From Caecitellus pseudoparvulus (lineage: Eukaryota; Bigyra: Bicosoecida), in NCBI GenBank assembly GCA_965644315.1, contig CBFFRQ010000057.1, positions 372,001 through 436,000 on the forward strand: 64,000 nucleotides of DNA. Reading direction: 5' to 3'. Numbering within the stretch: position 1 is the stretch's first letter; each line of letters starts with the position of its first letter. The position numbers and the translations under genes are program-made. The notes under the pieces are model-generated. The model saw only the letters and a list, made by a program, of their open reading frames with translations. It was not told the origin of the DNA and did not search any database. Shown in pieces: positions 30,144-40,940 of this stretch.

Positions 30144-32049
30144 TCACGGGGTTCTCTTGCTACCACGGCCGCCCCACTTGGCACGGCCGGTCGAGGCCAT
30201 GCTTTTCAGATGAACCATAAAAGCAGGTTCACTTTGCTTTTGCTGCTGATCTTGCTCTTTTGGGGCGGCTGCTGTTGATCCGCTCTTCTGGCCATCCTTC
30301 AACTGGCCCGTCCCTGCTGCGAAGCCCTCCATGGCCCCAACCATGGCTGGCGAGGAGCCGTACGAAGTGACGGAGCAGTACTTGTCAATGGCCCAGAACG
30401 CAAACATAGCGCTCGTGAGGTCAATGAGGCTTTCTGCCAGGAACAGGGCGGCGGTGGAGGCCACCGCACCCAGGAAGCCGGCCATGACCACGACGCCCAC
30501 CTGACCCTGGACAATGGAACCCACGATGGCGCCCAGCAAAACTCCAAACGGCCCGAGCAGTGCCATGATGGCAACGAGGATAAACCAGCCGCCTTGCGTG
30601 GAGATGGAGTTGTACCCCGTCGCAGAATCCAGCAAGGCCCACGCAATGGTGCCTGACAGCAGGCCCAGCATGACTGCACCAATGTACAGCACTCGCTTGG
30701 AGATGCGGTCGGTGATGTACCCGTCCACAAATGAATGCTTCAGCACATTCGCCCCGTGCTTCGCCGCATCGATGAAGCCCTCGCCTGACACCGCTGCCAT
30801 GATGGTGGCGAAGTTCGTCATGAACTCCAGGATGTTCAGGATGAAGCGGATGAAGCATGCCATGACAGCCATGCAGATGCCGCCTTGTTGGCGGGCACGA
30901 CGCACAGAGTCCCGCATCATCTCAATGATGGCCAGCACGAGGCCAGCAGCCATGTTGGTGCCTGCGGCCAGCGTGATGCCCAGTCGGAGGCCTGTCCAGG
31001 AGGGGGACTTGCACCGCCGCTCAGGGGGGTTGAAGTACCACTCCCCAGCCATGAATGCGGCAGAGTACTGTGCGACCTGCATCCCTGTCATCAGCGTCCA
31101 CAGCAGGGTGAAGCCGGCCAAGTACTGGTAGAACGTCGCCCAGCCAGGAGTCACTGCCGCGCAGATCGTCACCCCGCTGTCAGTCTTGATCTGCTGCACT
31201 TCAACAGACAATGCTGCACAGATCTGGAAGACAATGAGCCCTGCAAAGAGCACCAGCGTGACGATAAGGACGAGGGTGTTCACCAGCAGCTGGGAGGGGT
31301 AGTCCTTCAACGCAGTCACGCCCAGCTGTAGCACGTCAGCGCTGAGGTTTATGGAATCTCGGATGAAGTAGATGAAGAGCGCATAGAGAGCTGTGGCAAT
31401 GAGGATGATGACCCCTCCCACGGCGCTGCCTGCGGCGAGCAGCCAAATGGCCAGCGCAACTTGCACCGCCAGCGTGAAGCCAATCGTGCCCCACACCATC
31501 ATGCGGGTGTACTCCTTCAGCAGGTACATCCACAGTGCACCCAACAGCAGAGCACACAGCACAGAGACAGCACAGGCGGCTGTGGGCAGGGAGCGGGGGC
31601 GCACGTGAGTGATGGGTGAGTGCGCGGCTGGCGCAGGTCGTGGGGCCAGGACACACCAGGTGACGCAGCCAGGGTGGCGAAGCCAGTGGACGTGTCGAAC
31701 TCGTTCACCTCAGGAACCTCTTGTAGGAGTCGGTTGCTCTGTAGATCCGTGTTGCAGTCAACCAGCTCTTGTTGCAGCGTGCCTGTGGCGCGGAAAACGA
31801 ATCTACTGTGTGACGTCGACCAAAAGTGAAACCCTTGTGCGAGGTGTAGCAAAACACACCCAAATCCTTCGCGCTGGCCACCGCAGCAAAGCCCATGGCC
31901 AGGGTAAGCACCATGGTCACGCCATAGCAGCCCAAGACATACACATCCTGCAGCTTGCGCTCCTCGGCTGGCACGAGCCTCGCTGCGATGCCTTTCTCTT
32001 CTTCGCCTTGCTCCTTGCCCTCCACCACGCTTTTCTCTGGCTGTTCCAT
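30144..32049 (-). CDS. Choline-transporter-like (CTL/SLC44) membrane protein
   Basis: About 583 residues. Exons are 32049-31860, 31782-31657 and 31579-30144; introns 31859-31783 and 31656-31580 are both 77 bp, start GTGTGT and keep frame (both phase 1). The first exon has a cytosolic leader and membrane helix 1 (GCYGVTMVLTLAMGFAAVA). A loop with one Cys follows, then some ten further hydrophobic segments. Family-like stretches are FNPPERRC in the long loop, GLVLAIIEMMRDSVRRARQ, FIRFILNILEFMTNFA, and a conserved end with SLIDLTSAMFAFWAIDKYCS. CTL proteins move choline or ethanolamine across plasma or mitochondrial membranes. The transported substrate here is inferred from family only. It is divergent from the AAAP transporter gene, 373 bp away. 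Confidence 0.87.
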
Positions 32050-32422
32050 GGCGAACAGTGTCAGCAAGAACAGTTCGAGGCTGCAATGCCTTGCGGGCCC
32101 ACAGTTTGCTATGTTGATTGGAAAGTGGAAAAAATATCAGATCTCGATTTTTCTCCGCAGGAGCCATCGCGGAAATTGGTCATCCGTACCTCTCGCTTTT
32201 CACGGCGACAGGGCTCACCTACATCACCCTCTGGCCAAAACAAAATCACGCGAGCAACTGATTGCATGCCTGGAGTGCAAGAAATGTGCATGTTTTGCTC
32301 CCAGCACTCACGTTTGGAACGGAGAGCCGCCGAGTTCCGAGCTCCCACCTGCGGCTCTGCCGTTGGAGTCCTGCACCGTCAGAGGCACTCCTCGCCCCTG
32401 TGCAGCTGCTCGGACCAGAAAT
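32050..32422. promoter_or_regulatory. Divergent promoter region between two transporter genes
   Basis: 373 bp between opposite starts, slightly more AT-rich than its surroundings near 32105-32160. GCGGAAATTG lies at 32169-32178. No gene is seen. Confidence 0.5.
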
Positions 32423-34218
32423 ATGTACAGCCCACCTGGCAGAAGTCCAACTGGACTGCAGGACACCGCGTTGGCGGCCTTATCTCCTGCTTTCCAGCAC
32501 AGTGCGGCGCTGCTTGGGTGCGTGGCACTGGCTCTGGTTCGCGGCAGACCAGCAGTCTGGTGCTCCGCCCTGCAAGCTGCAACGTGCGAGCTCGTCACTC
32601 ACGCCATCCTCCCGTGTTTGCAGCTCACCAGCATCGACCTTGCGCCCTGCAAGCCACAGTGGTACGAAGCTTCGGCCGGCCCAGAAGCTTGGGTTTGGCG
32701 ACGCGAGGTACGTGTCGCTCCAGCCTTTGCCGAAATCGCGGCACCAGCTCACTTTTTCCGTGCCTGGCTACTCTGCAGCTTTTTCGCTACCGTCAGCAAC
32801 ACTGTCAATCTGCTCATTGGTGCGTATGGCAGGGCGTGCCTCGTGTGCTTGTCCGCCCCCACGAGTCACGCCCCCGGCCGCCACTCGCAGGCTTGGCATT
32901 GCTGGCTTTCCCCTTCGCTTTGGCCAACAGCGGGTGGGTGGGTTTAGTTGTCTTTGGGTTGCTTGCAGCAGCGACGCGATACACGGCGGAGCTCATCGCC
33001 AAGTGCATCGACAAGTGCGGGGGCCCGTTGAAGTGCGGCTCGTACGCCGACTTGGGCATGCACGCGTTCGGTGTGCCGGGTGCAGCGCTCATTACAGCTT
33101 GCTTTTTCTTCGAGCTGCTCGGTGCTGCATGTGCGGGGTACGTGGTGGTGCTGGCTGACAATTTAGAGGAGTTGGACAGTGCACACACGGTTTCTTTCTA
33201 CTGCATTCTCGGCGTCTTGGTTGTGTTGCCGACGACCTGGCTGAAGAATCTCAGCTGGCTGTCGTACTTGTCATTCATTGGCATGCTGTCTGCGGCGGTG
33301 CTGACTGTGGTCGTGCTGTACACTGGTTTGACTCGTGACCAAGCGCCGGGGTCGCTGGCACACCCAGCGCACACTGTGGTGCTGCGTCCAAGATCTATAG
33401 CTTACACGTTCGGCATTTGGATGGCAGGTTTCGCAGGCCATGCAGTCGTGCCACAAATCTACTGCTCCATGGCAAAGCCAGCATCTTTCCCTACCATGCT
33501 GAATGTCGCATACGCTGTCGTCGTGCCCATGTATGTCGTGGTTGCCATCGCAGGGTACCTCATGTACGGCGACAGCGTGCACTCGGAGATATCAGTGAAC
33601 CTTCCTGGCGGTCCACTCACCAAGCTCGTGCTGTGGATGTTGGTGGTGAACTGTGTCGCGAAGTTCGCCTTGACACTCGCCCCAGTGGGCGATGTCACGG
33701 AAGCCATCCTGGACGCCGCGCTCGCGTGCTGCAGCCCTAGCACGGCAGAGGGTCCAAAGCACGATGCTGGGGACGTCGCCACCCCCCCTCGTGGGGGGGG
33801 CATAGCTGCCTTCAGTGTGGAGTCCCCGCGAAGCACACTTGCCACGTTCAGTCCGTCGCTGTACCAGCCGCTCGCTGCCTCCCCGGCGTCACCCCAGCGA
33901 CCGCCCCGTGAGGCCGCTTCAGGGGTGTGCCCCCCGTGGGACGAAGTGAAGAAGTGGTTGCGCATGGTGGCCGTGCGCGGGGTGCTGTGTGGCCTCATTC
34001 TCTTCATTGCCGTGGCCGTCCCGAACTTTGACGTGCTGCTGTCCTTCTGCGGCAGCCTGCTCAGCTTCACCGTGTCCATCGCCTTCCCGCCCCTCGCCTA
34101 CGCGAAGCTGCACAAAGACTCCCTCACCCCCACTGCATGGTGGTTCAACACCTGCCTTGGCGTTCTGGGAGCCGTGCTTGCGGTGGGGGGCACAGTGGCA
34201 TCCGTGCTTGGCGTGTGA
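32423..34218 (+). CDS. AAAP-family amino acid transporter (AVT/VIAAT-like)
   Basis: About 515 residues. Exons are 32423-32517, 32624-32707, 32779-32819 (41 nt) and 32891-34218. Introns of 106, 71 and 71 bp have matching phases. Splicing rebuilds the family signature NTVNLLIG + LALLAFPFALANSGW, which no single exon holds. Eleven membrane helices are expected. Recognisable blocks are SYADLGMHAFG, VLPTTWLKNLSWLSYLSFIG, FGIWMAGFAGHAVVPQIYCSM and VAIAGYLMYGD. A long loop of about 90 residues between the ninth and tenth helices is Ser/Pro-rich and looks regulatory. AAAP members of this type export or store amino acids in vacuoles or synaptic vesicles, usually coupled to H+. The substrate is unknown. 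The 5' exons rest on phase and ORF logic only. Confidence 0.87.
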
Positions 34219-34241
34219 CCCTCCGCAGGTCGGTTGGTGGG

Positions 34242-34251
34242 GAATGCATTC
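34242..34251. terminator. Palindromic GAATGCATTC shared by AAAP and mucolipin-like genes
   Basis: Perfect 10-bp palindrome. It starts 24 nt after the AAAP stop (34218) and overlaps the last bases of the mucolipin-like stop codon (34250-34252, minus strand). Confidence 0.65.
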
Positions 34252-37224
34252 ACTTTGGTCCCTTGCGGGCGGGCTTGCGTTTGGGGGCCTCTTCTGAGTT
34301 CCGCCGCATGGCTTCCACGGCATCAGCCCCGAGGAAGAAACGGCCCAGAGGGTCGTCTGGGTTGAGCGCTAGCGCGTGCAGGTCTGGCTTGGCGGCCTGT
34401 TTCAACAGCGACTCCTTCTTGCGCTGGCGCGCCTCTCGCCGTGCCTGTTTTGCCTTCTTGCTGCTGCTCTGCAGCGCAGGGCCGTGTGAAACGCTGCGCC
34501 GGATCAAGCCCGCTTCGTCGGCAGCCAAGGCGGGCCCGCCAGCGGCTGCGGCTGCTGGGCCGCCGGGCGGTGTACCTGGTGCCACAGGACTGCCAGTGTC
34601 CGCCGCAGGTGCAGGCGTGCTCACAGGCATGGCTGACGCTGGCTGCTGTGCAGCTGTGCTGCCCGCCACGCTGCCACCGGTGCTGGCTGCCTGCCCTGCC
34701 CGCCGCATTTCTGCCTGCTGCTGCAGGAGTTTCTCCGACTGCTCGGCGGTGGAGTAGAAGGACTCCTCAATGACGGCGATGAGGATGTTCAGGACGACGT
34801 AGATGAAGAGGGACACGAAGACGTACATGAAGACCTGCCCCATGACGGGGTGGAACTCCATGAGCGTCATGAAGGTCTCACGCACCACGTCGCCGTTCAG
34901 CACTGCGAAGAGGGTCACGGCGGCCGTGGCCACGTCCCCAAAGCGAGGGGCAGTGGCGGCGAAGTAGACGACGGAGAACATGGTGAATGCCATGAATACG
35001 GGAAGGACACCCAGCAGGAAGCGCATGACACGGGGAATGCCCTTGCGCAGCGTGAGGACGAGCGAGTAGTAGTGGGGGTTGTGCTCCAAGTACCGCACGA
35101 GGCTGACCCACAGCAGTGAGCACCCGAAGGCGATCATGAGGGAGTGGAAGGGGGACGTCGGCGCGTGGGCCACGCTGCCTGTCAAATTCAAGACGCAGGC
35201 GACGATGTTGCATATGGAGGCGATGAAGGAGAGGATGGACCAGCGGTTGAAGAGGACCACCTTGCTGGACCAAGGAATGCTGTTCCAGTCCAGCCCCAAG
35301 TCCTCTGCCATGTCCGTGGAGGTGGAGCCATCTGAGGAGGAGGAGGGCCCCCCCTCTTCACCCTCCGGGCCCCCCTCCTGCCCAGCCATCCACTTCAGCG
35401 CCGTGCTGGCCCGGCCGGCGGGGGAGTACAGGTCAGTGTCGTCGGTTGCGACGCGTGTGCGCGTCGGCGTGCGCAGCTTGGGCAGCAGCACTCGGTCGCT
35501 GCCGTCTCGATTGAGTGAGGCTTTGCCCTCCCCGCCGTCGCCGCGTGCGATGCCTGTAACATCGCTGGACGCCCTGTCGCTGCGCACAGACGTGGAGCGC
35601 AGGATGTCATCGGCAGTGTCGGGGCGCCTGGCGGCCTGCTGCAGCAGCTGGGGCGGCATGGGCACCGTCACGCCGTTGCAGTGAATGAGGGCACCGCCAC
35701 CTGACAAGTCGTTCGTGAAGTACGAGTCGGGGTGCTGGATCAGGGCGATGGCTTGGCGGATGAGCGGGTCCCGACTCAGCGCCGCCACGTGCTCATCATC
35801 GCTGCTGCTGCTGCTGTCTTCCGGCGCGTGGCGGCGCCTGTGCCTGCGCTTGCGCCCTGCAGCAGCCCCTGTCGACGCGTCAACGAGCAAGGGCTCCCGC
35901 ATGCTGCGGCGGCGTGGTGGTGTGGGGTCGGGCGGGGCGCGGCAGCAGGGTGTGGCTGCCTGCCACAGCCACTGCACAGGCGAGCGTTGAGGGGTGGAGT
36001 CCTTGGACAGCGCCGCGAACTCGCCTGCGATGGTGTACGTGCGGTACACTGCGCGCAGGAGGAGGAGGAGGTGGGCCGTCGCCAGGACGAGGATGACGAC
36101 GTTCAGCCACAGCAGGCGGTCGCCCAGGCGCTGCACGGCGGATGGGTACTCGTTGCAGGTGCCCACGACGTTGTTCACCATAAGCAGCTGCAGCTGGCCC
36201 CGGTCTGAGAACTTGTACTGCACGACCACCTCCCAGTCCACACACGTCCGGTACAGAGTGCCGAACCCGAACGACTGCAGGGGCAGGGTGAGGATCATGC
36301 CATGCAAGCCCCGGAAGAAGGTGTGCAGGGCTGGCATGGGGAGGGCGTCATCTCCATCTAGTGCCTCCTGCAGGGTGATGTTGTCGGCTGCCAGCGCGGT
36401 GGACAGCGGCCCAAGCCACGTGCTGTTCACGGCGTACGTGTGGCTGACGGTGGAGGGCACGAACGTCTCGTGGGCATCGAACAGCGCCTCAGCGTGGGTG
36501 TACGTCTGCACCGTCAGGTGTGGGGCGGTCGGCACCTCACTTAGTCTGCCATCTGCCCCCCTGTAAAAGTACGTGTCCAGCTGCCGCGCGTTGATGTGGT
36601 AGTAGTTGTCCACTGCTCGGTGCACGGCGGCCAGCGCACCCTGCATGGTGTACACTTGCCATGCGGGGTCGGAGAAGTCGTAGTCCTCAGGGTAGAACAG
36701 GTACAGGAAGTTCCTGTTAGACGCCAGGTACCACGAGTTGTCCTGCGTGTTCAGCACGATCACCTGCGGCAGAGGGTGTCGGTGAGCGTGCGGAAATTGG
36801 CTCGCCTCCCCACACACGCCTCTGACTCACCTGCGCTGTCACGAGGGCGACGAGCAGGACATTGAGCAGGATCTTCCACGGGAAAATGCCGTAGTACTTG
36901 AACTTCTCCCACGTCGGCAAGAACAGCCGCTCTCGGAGCCCAAGCTGCTCCTTGGGGCGAGGGGGTGTGCCCGAGCTGCGGTGGGAGAGAGGCAAACCTT
37001 GCACAGCGCACGGTGCCAAGCGCACAGAAGCAGGGTGCCGGCGAACCCCAATACCAGCAGTAGTGAAGTGTGGGATGATAACATCACACGGCACTGAGCG
37101 AGCCTCAGCGTCGAGGTTTTCGCCACGATGCTCGTCGCTGAAATGGTGCACTGCACTTGGCCCGCACGCACCTGCAGCACAAGTACGACCACGGAGGAGG
37201 GTACTCCTTTGCGTGGCACAGCAT
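34250..37224 (-). CDS. Mucolipin-like (TRPML) cation channel
   Basis: About 900 residues. The firm part is exons 36975-36831 and 36763-34250, joined by a 67-bp phase-0 intron. The first exon is my best guess: 37224-37172, with a 196-bp intron that is longer than the others. After a basic pre-helix segment (LRERLFLPTWEKFKYYG) comes helix 1 (WKILLNVLLVALVTAQVIVL). Then there is a lumenal domain of about 250 residues, as in mucolipins. Helix 2 is followed by an unusually long Ser/Asp-rich cytosolic insert of about 200 residues, then helices 3-6. The pore loop is FAVLNGDVVRETF, matching the NGDD-type mucolipin filter except that the second Asp is replaced by Val. RYLEHNPHYYSLVLTLRKGIP and VMRFLLGVLPVFMAF are family-like. 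Mucolipins release Ca2+ or Fe2+ from lysosomes. A polycystin is the main alternative. Confidence 0.82.
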
Positions 37225-37604
37225 CAGAGAAATCTAATGAAAAGCTTTATTCTTTACACAGAAGCACCGAGCGCGAAGGCTCAGGGACGGCGGCAAAGCT
37301 GACACTGTTGTGGGCTGCGGAGGTTCGGCAGTGGCTCAGGGTCACGAGCGCAGCAGCGAGACCAAGGCACAGTTCCGGAGAAAGCCCAGTGGCGCGAGGG
37401 AAAGCAGTGTGCCCAACAGTGGCAAGCCGGCGAAAGTCACCCGGCACATTGTTTTGATGCAGGCGTTCATTGTGCGGGCGGGAGAGCAGAGCGGCTCGAG
37501 GTTCTGGGTGGGAACAAGCAATCCATACACCCTGCGCTGCCCAGCGAAGCCGTTGCGTTGCTGCAGCGGGCAGGCTATCACAGACCTGAGCTTGAAGTCC
37601 AATT
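37225..37604. other. Region between the mucolipin-like and AAA-ATPase genes
   Basis: 380 bp on a minus-strand tandem pair. It holds the 3' end of the AAA-ATPase transcript and the promoter of the channel gene. No AATGCA is present on the minus strand; short ORFs here look like chance. Confidence 0.45.
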
Positions 37605-38984
37605 TCAGGTGCAGGGTGCCGTGCATGCGGCATTTGGCGCGCCCTCGGTTGAGTGCGAGAGCGCGTCGCGCTCAGCTTGACGCGGCACTGTTGCTGCTTG
37701 GTTCAAGACGGCACCCTGCGCTTGCTGCGATGTTCGAAACCAAGTCTGCGCAGCTGTCAGATGTCTAGGCAGCACAGGAGGGGGTTCAATAGGCCACTCG
37801 CCATCGCCAGAGTCAGTGGGACCGCTGCCTGGAGCGGCGCCTGCCAGCGCCTCCTGCAGGGGAAGCCAGGCAGCGTAGCGGACCATGGCCGCCACATCGG
37901 CTCCAGAGCACCCTTGCGTAGCCGTGGCCAGGGCACGTGCATGCTCCGGCGTGATGCAGTGGGGCGTGTTCCCAGCTTGGAGGCTTGCAGTGACAATGCT
38001 CGCTCGCTGGTCAGTGTCTGGAAGTGGCACGGCCGCCACGCGCATGCGGCGCAGAACGGCAGGGTCAATGGCCTCTGGTCGATTGGTAGCGGCGAGGAGC
38101 ACCGTGCGGTGCCCTCCTTGCTGGCCTACAGCTGCAGCCAGCGTGTCCAGTTCCAGGAGAAGCTGGCAGACCAGCCTGGCAGGTGCGACGGCGTCGCAGG
38201 CGCTTCGACGCGGGGCTATGCTGTCCAGCTCGTCAATGCACAGGACGCTGCAGGACGACGTGGCTGCAGCTGCCCGTGCATGGGCAAATGCCCGGCTGAG
38301 GCTGCCCTCGCTACCACCCGTGTACCTGGACAGGACATCTGAGGGGCTCAGGAAGATGCAGGCAGCGCCCACAGCCTCAGCCGCTGCCTGCATGAGGGAA
38401 GACTTGCCCGTGCCAGGAGGCCCAGTCAAGAGCAGTGCTGTGGGCGCTTGGCGGGCGCCACGTAGCCACTCTGGTGGCAGCAGGAGGGGCAGTAGCAGCG
38501 TGTGCTGCAGGGCAGCTTTCGCGTCCTGTGCCCCTGCAATGTGCTTCAGGGCAAGGTGGAAGGCGTGCGCAGTGACTTTGGAAAGTGGCGAACGCGCGCA
38601 TGCTGCCTTGATGCTTGCCGCTTTGGGGTCTCGCTGCAGCTGTGCCGTCTGCGCAGTGTCTTTGGTGCTGGCTACCGAGTCCACCGGCTCAAGGGCAAGG
38701 TCTCCCTGCTTGAAATGCTGGGGGCGAAGGATGCGTGCTGAGGAAGGTGAGCTTGGTGTGTCCCGGCTTTGGGCTCCGCAAGGGCTGTTGATGCTGCTTG
38801 TGCGTGCGGTTTTTGCAGACGGCTCCTGCGTTGCACGTCGCGCAACACATGCCCGCTTCACTGCCCCAGAGCCGCAGCACACCAATGTGCCTGAGTGCAA
38901 TGCATGCACCTGGTGGCCTTTCAAAGCCTCAGCATTGCTGCTGGCTTGGTTTGTGCCGGTCAGACGTGGACGGGCGGGCTGCAT
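37605..38984 (-). CDS. AAA-family ATPase, VPS4/katanin/fidgetin-like
   Basis: 459 residues in one open exon. The AAA module spans about residues 150-400: LKHIAGAQDAKAALQHTL, Walker A LTGPPGTGKSS near 185, SRYTGGSEGSLSRAFAHAR, Walker B SVLCIDELDSIAPRR, the sensor TNRPEAIDP, and an arginine-finger segment AVLRRMRVAAVPLP. The C-terminal ASCE helices end near AAMVRYAAWLPLQEAL. The order and the single module fit the microtubule-severing/VPS4 clade. The MIT or linker region before it (150 residues) is basic and not recognisable. Members use ATP to unfold or disassemble protein polymers. The start is uncertain: ATG 38984 lies inside the AATGCA signal of the NAF1 gene upstream. Another exon could precede it. 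Confidence 0.83.
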   Translation of the reverse strand: MQPARPRLTGTNQASSNAEALKGHQVHALHSGTLVCCGSGAVKRACVARRATQEPSAKTARTSSINSPCGAQSRDTPSSPSSARILRPQHFKQGDLALEPVDSVASTKDTAQTAQLQRDPKAASIKAACARSPLSKVTAHAFHLALKHIAGAQDAKAALQHTLLLPLLLPPEWLRGARQAPTALLLTGPPGTGKSSLMQAAAEAVGAACIFLSPSDVLSRYTGGSEGSLSRAFAHARAAAATSSCSVLCIDELDSIAPRRSACDAVAPARLVCQLLLELDTLAAAVGQQGGHRTVLLAATNRPEAIDPAVLRRMRVAAVPLPDTDQRASIVTASLQAGNTPHCITPEHARALATATQGCSGADVAAMVRYAAWLPLQEALAGAAPGSGPTDSGDGEWPIEPPPVLPRHLTAAQTWFRTSQQAQGAVLNQAATVPRQAERDALSHSTEGAPNAACTAPCT

Positions 38985-38985
38985 T
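38980..38985 (-). terminator. AATGCA poly(A)-signal candidate for NAF1, overlapping the next gene's ATG
   Basis: On the minus strand AATGCA begins 53 nt after the NAF1 stop (39038). The ATG within it is the first ATG of the AAA-ATPase frame (38984). Confidence 0.5.
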
Positions 38986-39037
38986 GAGGAGAGGCGTTTG
39001 GTCCGCGTTGCAAGGAGACCCCGCCAGTGGCACCCGC

Positions 39038-40723
39038 TCACGACGACGACGGGGGTGGCGGTGGTGGCGGTACCTGCCCTTGTGCAGCATTGTTATTCGC
39101 CAGTGAAGTGTTTTGGCCACGGTTCATGGCTGCCGCGGCACGGGATGCAGCAGCCATGAACTGAGCTGCCGCCGAGCTGGGCGCGTGCTGGTGCGCTGGT
39201 GGCACGGTGTGGGATGTTGGGAAGTGCACCATGCCAGCTTGGAACTGGGGTGCTGGCGCGGTGTACCCCATGCCTGGAGGTGCCATCGTGTGGCTGCTGG
39301 CCATGGCATGGTGCATGCTGGCGATGCGGGCTTGCAGCGCCGCAATTTGAGCCTGCTGCGCGGCAATGGTCGCTCCCATGTCGCCCGCCGGCGCGTGCGC
39401 ACCCCCTGCTGAGGATCGGTTGCCACGACTGCGCTTGCTGCGCCCTCGGCGCCTGCCGTCGCCCTCGACACCCCCTCCGCCCCCGGCAGCCTGCGCTGCC
39501 GTGGCTAAATCTGGCGCTTCCTGGCTGCTGGCGCCAGGCCTAGCCCGCCGGCGCACCCTGCGAGCAGCCGCCTCCGCCTCGTCGTCGCTGAACTCTGCGT
39601 CCGACGCCTCTTCGTCGTACCTATTGGAGGCGTCTGTGGCGGGGGCCACTCGGCACAGGGCCGGGTTCACCGTCGCGCTGTACTCCACGATGCTGACCAC
39701 GGCATCCCCAGGGGAGATGTCATCCATGTGCGCCAGGGTGTGCTCCCGCTGCACCCCCTCCTCCGCCACCGCCGCCGCCACCTCCTCCTCTGCAGTGCCT
39801 GGTGCCGCCTCTGCAGCGGGCTGGGACACCGCCGCCTGGGCCGGTCGGCACTGCGCAGCGGTGAGGCGTACGACGTAGCAGGGCTGGGACACCGCCCCGA
39901 ACACCTCGTCGATGCGACCCAGAACACGCAGCGGGGCTTGGTTCTCCCCCGCCAAGGCCAGCAGGGACCCTTCCTCCAGCACACCTGCCGCCACCTCCGC
40001 CAGCACCCCCCGAAGTGGGGAAGCCCCATGTGCCAGGCCGCCTGAGGGGGCGAGGGGAAGGGGCGCTGGTGTGCCGGCGGCTGCCCCCGGATGCTGCACG
40101 ATGACCGTGCCCTGGTCAGGCTGAGTGAACAGCACGTTGCCTGCCGGCTGGATGGTGCAGTCGGCGCCCACTGCCACCTGCAGCGGCTCGGCGAAGGTGG
40201 GGGGGGCGCTCTCGTGGGCTGTGCGCAGGGGGCCGCTGGCCTCCCCCGTGTCATCGTCATGGTCAGCTGGCCCAGCGCCGGCAGTGGGGCCGCCCGTGGC
40301 GTCCCCTGCATGTGCTTTGGGAGTCGCCTGTTGGTCGGGCTCGAGCGCGGGCGCGCCGCCGGCACCGCCCTCCTCTTCGCTGCTGCTGCCTTCGTCCAGG
40401 CTGCTGGCAGGGGCAGCCTCGTCCTCAGCTCGCTGCACTGGGACAGGCACGGGGTCTGTGTCATCTTCAGCTGATGCAGCTGCCACGGCAGCTGCCAAGA
40501 CGTCGGTCGTCATGCCCAGGTGGTCTGGGGTCCACTCTGGCTCGCGCATGGCCGCAGCAAGTTCCGCAGCGAGGTGCTCCAGGTCGCCCTGGGGGGCGGT
40601 GCCTTGAGGCAAGTCAGTGCTGGGTTGGGCAGGCAGGGATGCAATGCGTGCTGCTTCCTTTGCTTCGGCCTCTGCGTGGGCTTGCGCCACGCTCAGGTCG
40701 CTGGGGGCGCCGTTCTCAGCCAT
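39038..40723 (-). CDS. NAF1: H/ACA snoRNP assembly factor NAF1
   Basis: 561 residues in one exon. ATG 40723 sits in GCAGCCATGG; the preceding TTTCCGCAG could be a 3' splice site of a 5'-UTR intron. After an acidic, low-complexity N-terminus (residues 1-185) comes the GAR1/NAF1 beta-barrel: PLRVLGRIDEVFGAVSQPCYVVRLTAAQC, interrupted by an Ala/Glu-rich insert, then SPGDAVVSIVEY. Next is DASNRYDEEASDAEFSDDE, matching the family's TDAS...DFSDDE signature. A basic stretch RRVRRRARPG and a Gly/Pro/Met-rich C-terminus ending in a run of Pro and Ser follow. NAF1 chaperones the dyskerin/NOP10/NHP2 core onto H/ACA RNAs in the nucleus before GAR1 replaces it. The Gly/Ala-rich insert makes the barrel larger than in yeast. 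Confidence 0.9.
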   Translation of the reverse strand: MAENGAPSDLSVAQAHAEAEAKEAARIASLPAQPSTDLPQGTAPQGDLEHLAAELAAAMREPEWTPDHLGMTTDVLAAAVAAASAEDDTDPVPVPVQRAEDEAAPASSLDEGSSSEEEGGAGGAPALEPDQQATPKAHAGDATGGPTAGAGPADHDDDTGEASGPLRTAHESAPPTFAEPLQVAVGADCTIQPAGNVLFTQPDQGTVIVQHPGAAAGTPAPLPLAPSGGLAHGASPLRGVLAEVAAGVLEEGSLLALAGENQAPLRVLGRIDEVFGAVSQPCYVVRLTAAQCRPAQAAVSQPAAEAAPGTAEEEVAAAVAEEGVQREHTLAHMDDISPGDAVVSIVEYSATVNPALCRVAPATDASNRYDEEASDAEFSDDEAEAAARRVRRRARPGASSQEAPDLATAAQAAGGGGGVEGDGRRRGRSKRSRGNRSSAGGAHAPAGDMGATIAAQQAQIAALQARIASMHHAMASSHTMAPPGMGYTAPAPQFQAGMVHFPTSHTVPPAHQHAPSSAAAQFMAAASRAAAAMNRGQNTSLANNNAAQGQVPPPPPPPSSS

Positions 40724-40940
40724 GGCTGCGGAAATTGCCTCGTTCCCAAGTCGGCAGAGGCAGCGGGCACGGTACGCCTGTCCCTGCTCAACACAAACCA
40801 GTCGGCGCCGTGTCTCGACCAATCATTCATGAAGACCAGTTCGCTCGCTCGTGGTGCGTCCTGCACCGCTTCAGTTTTGTGCCGTCCAGGCTGTGTCTCG
40901 CACAGCCGCTGCTTGCCGAGAACCGAGCTGTGACGACTGC

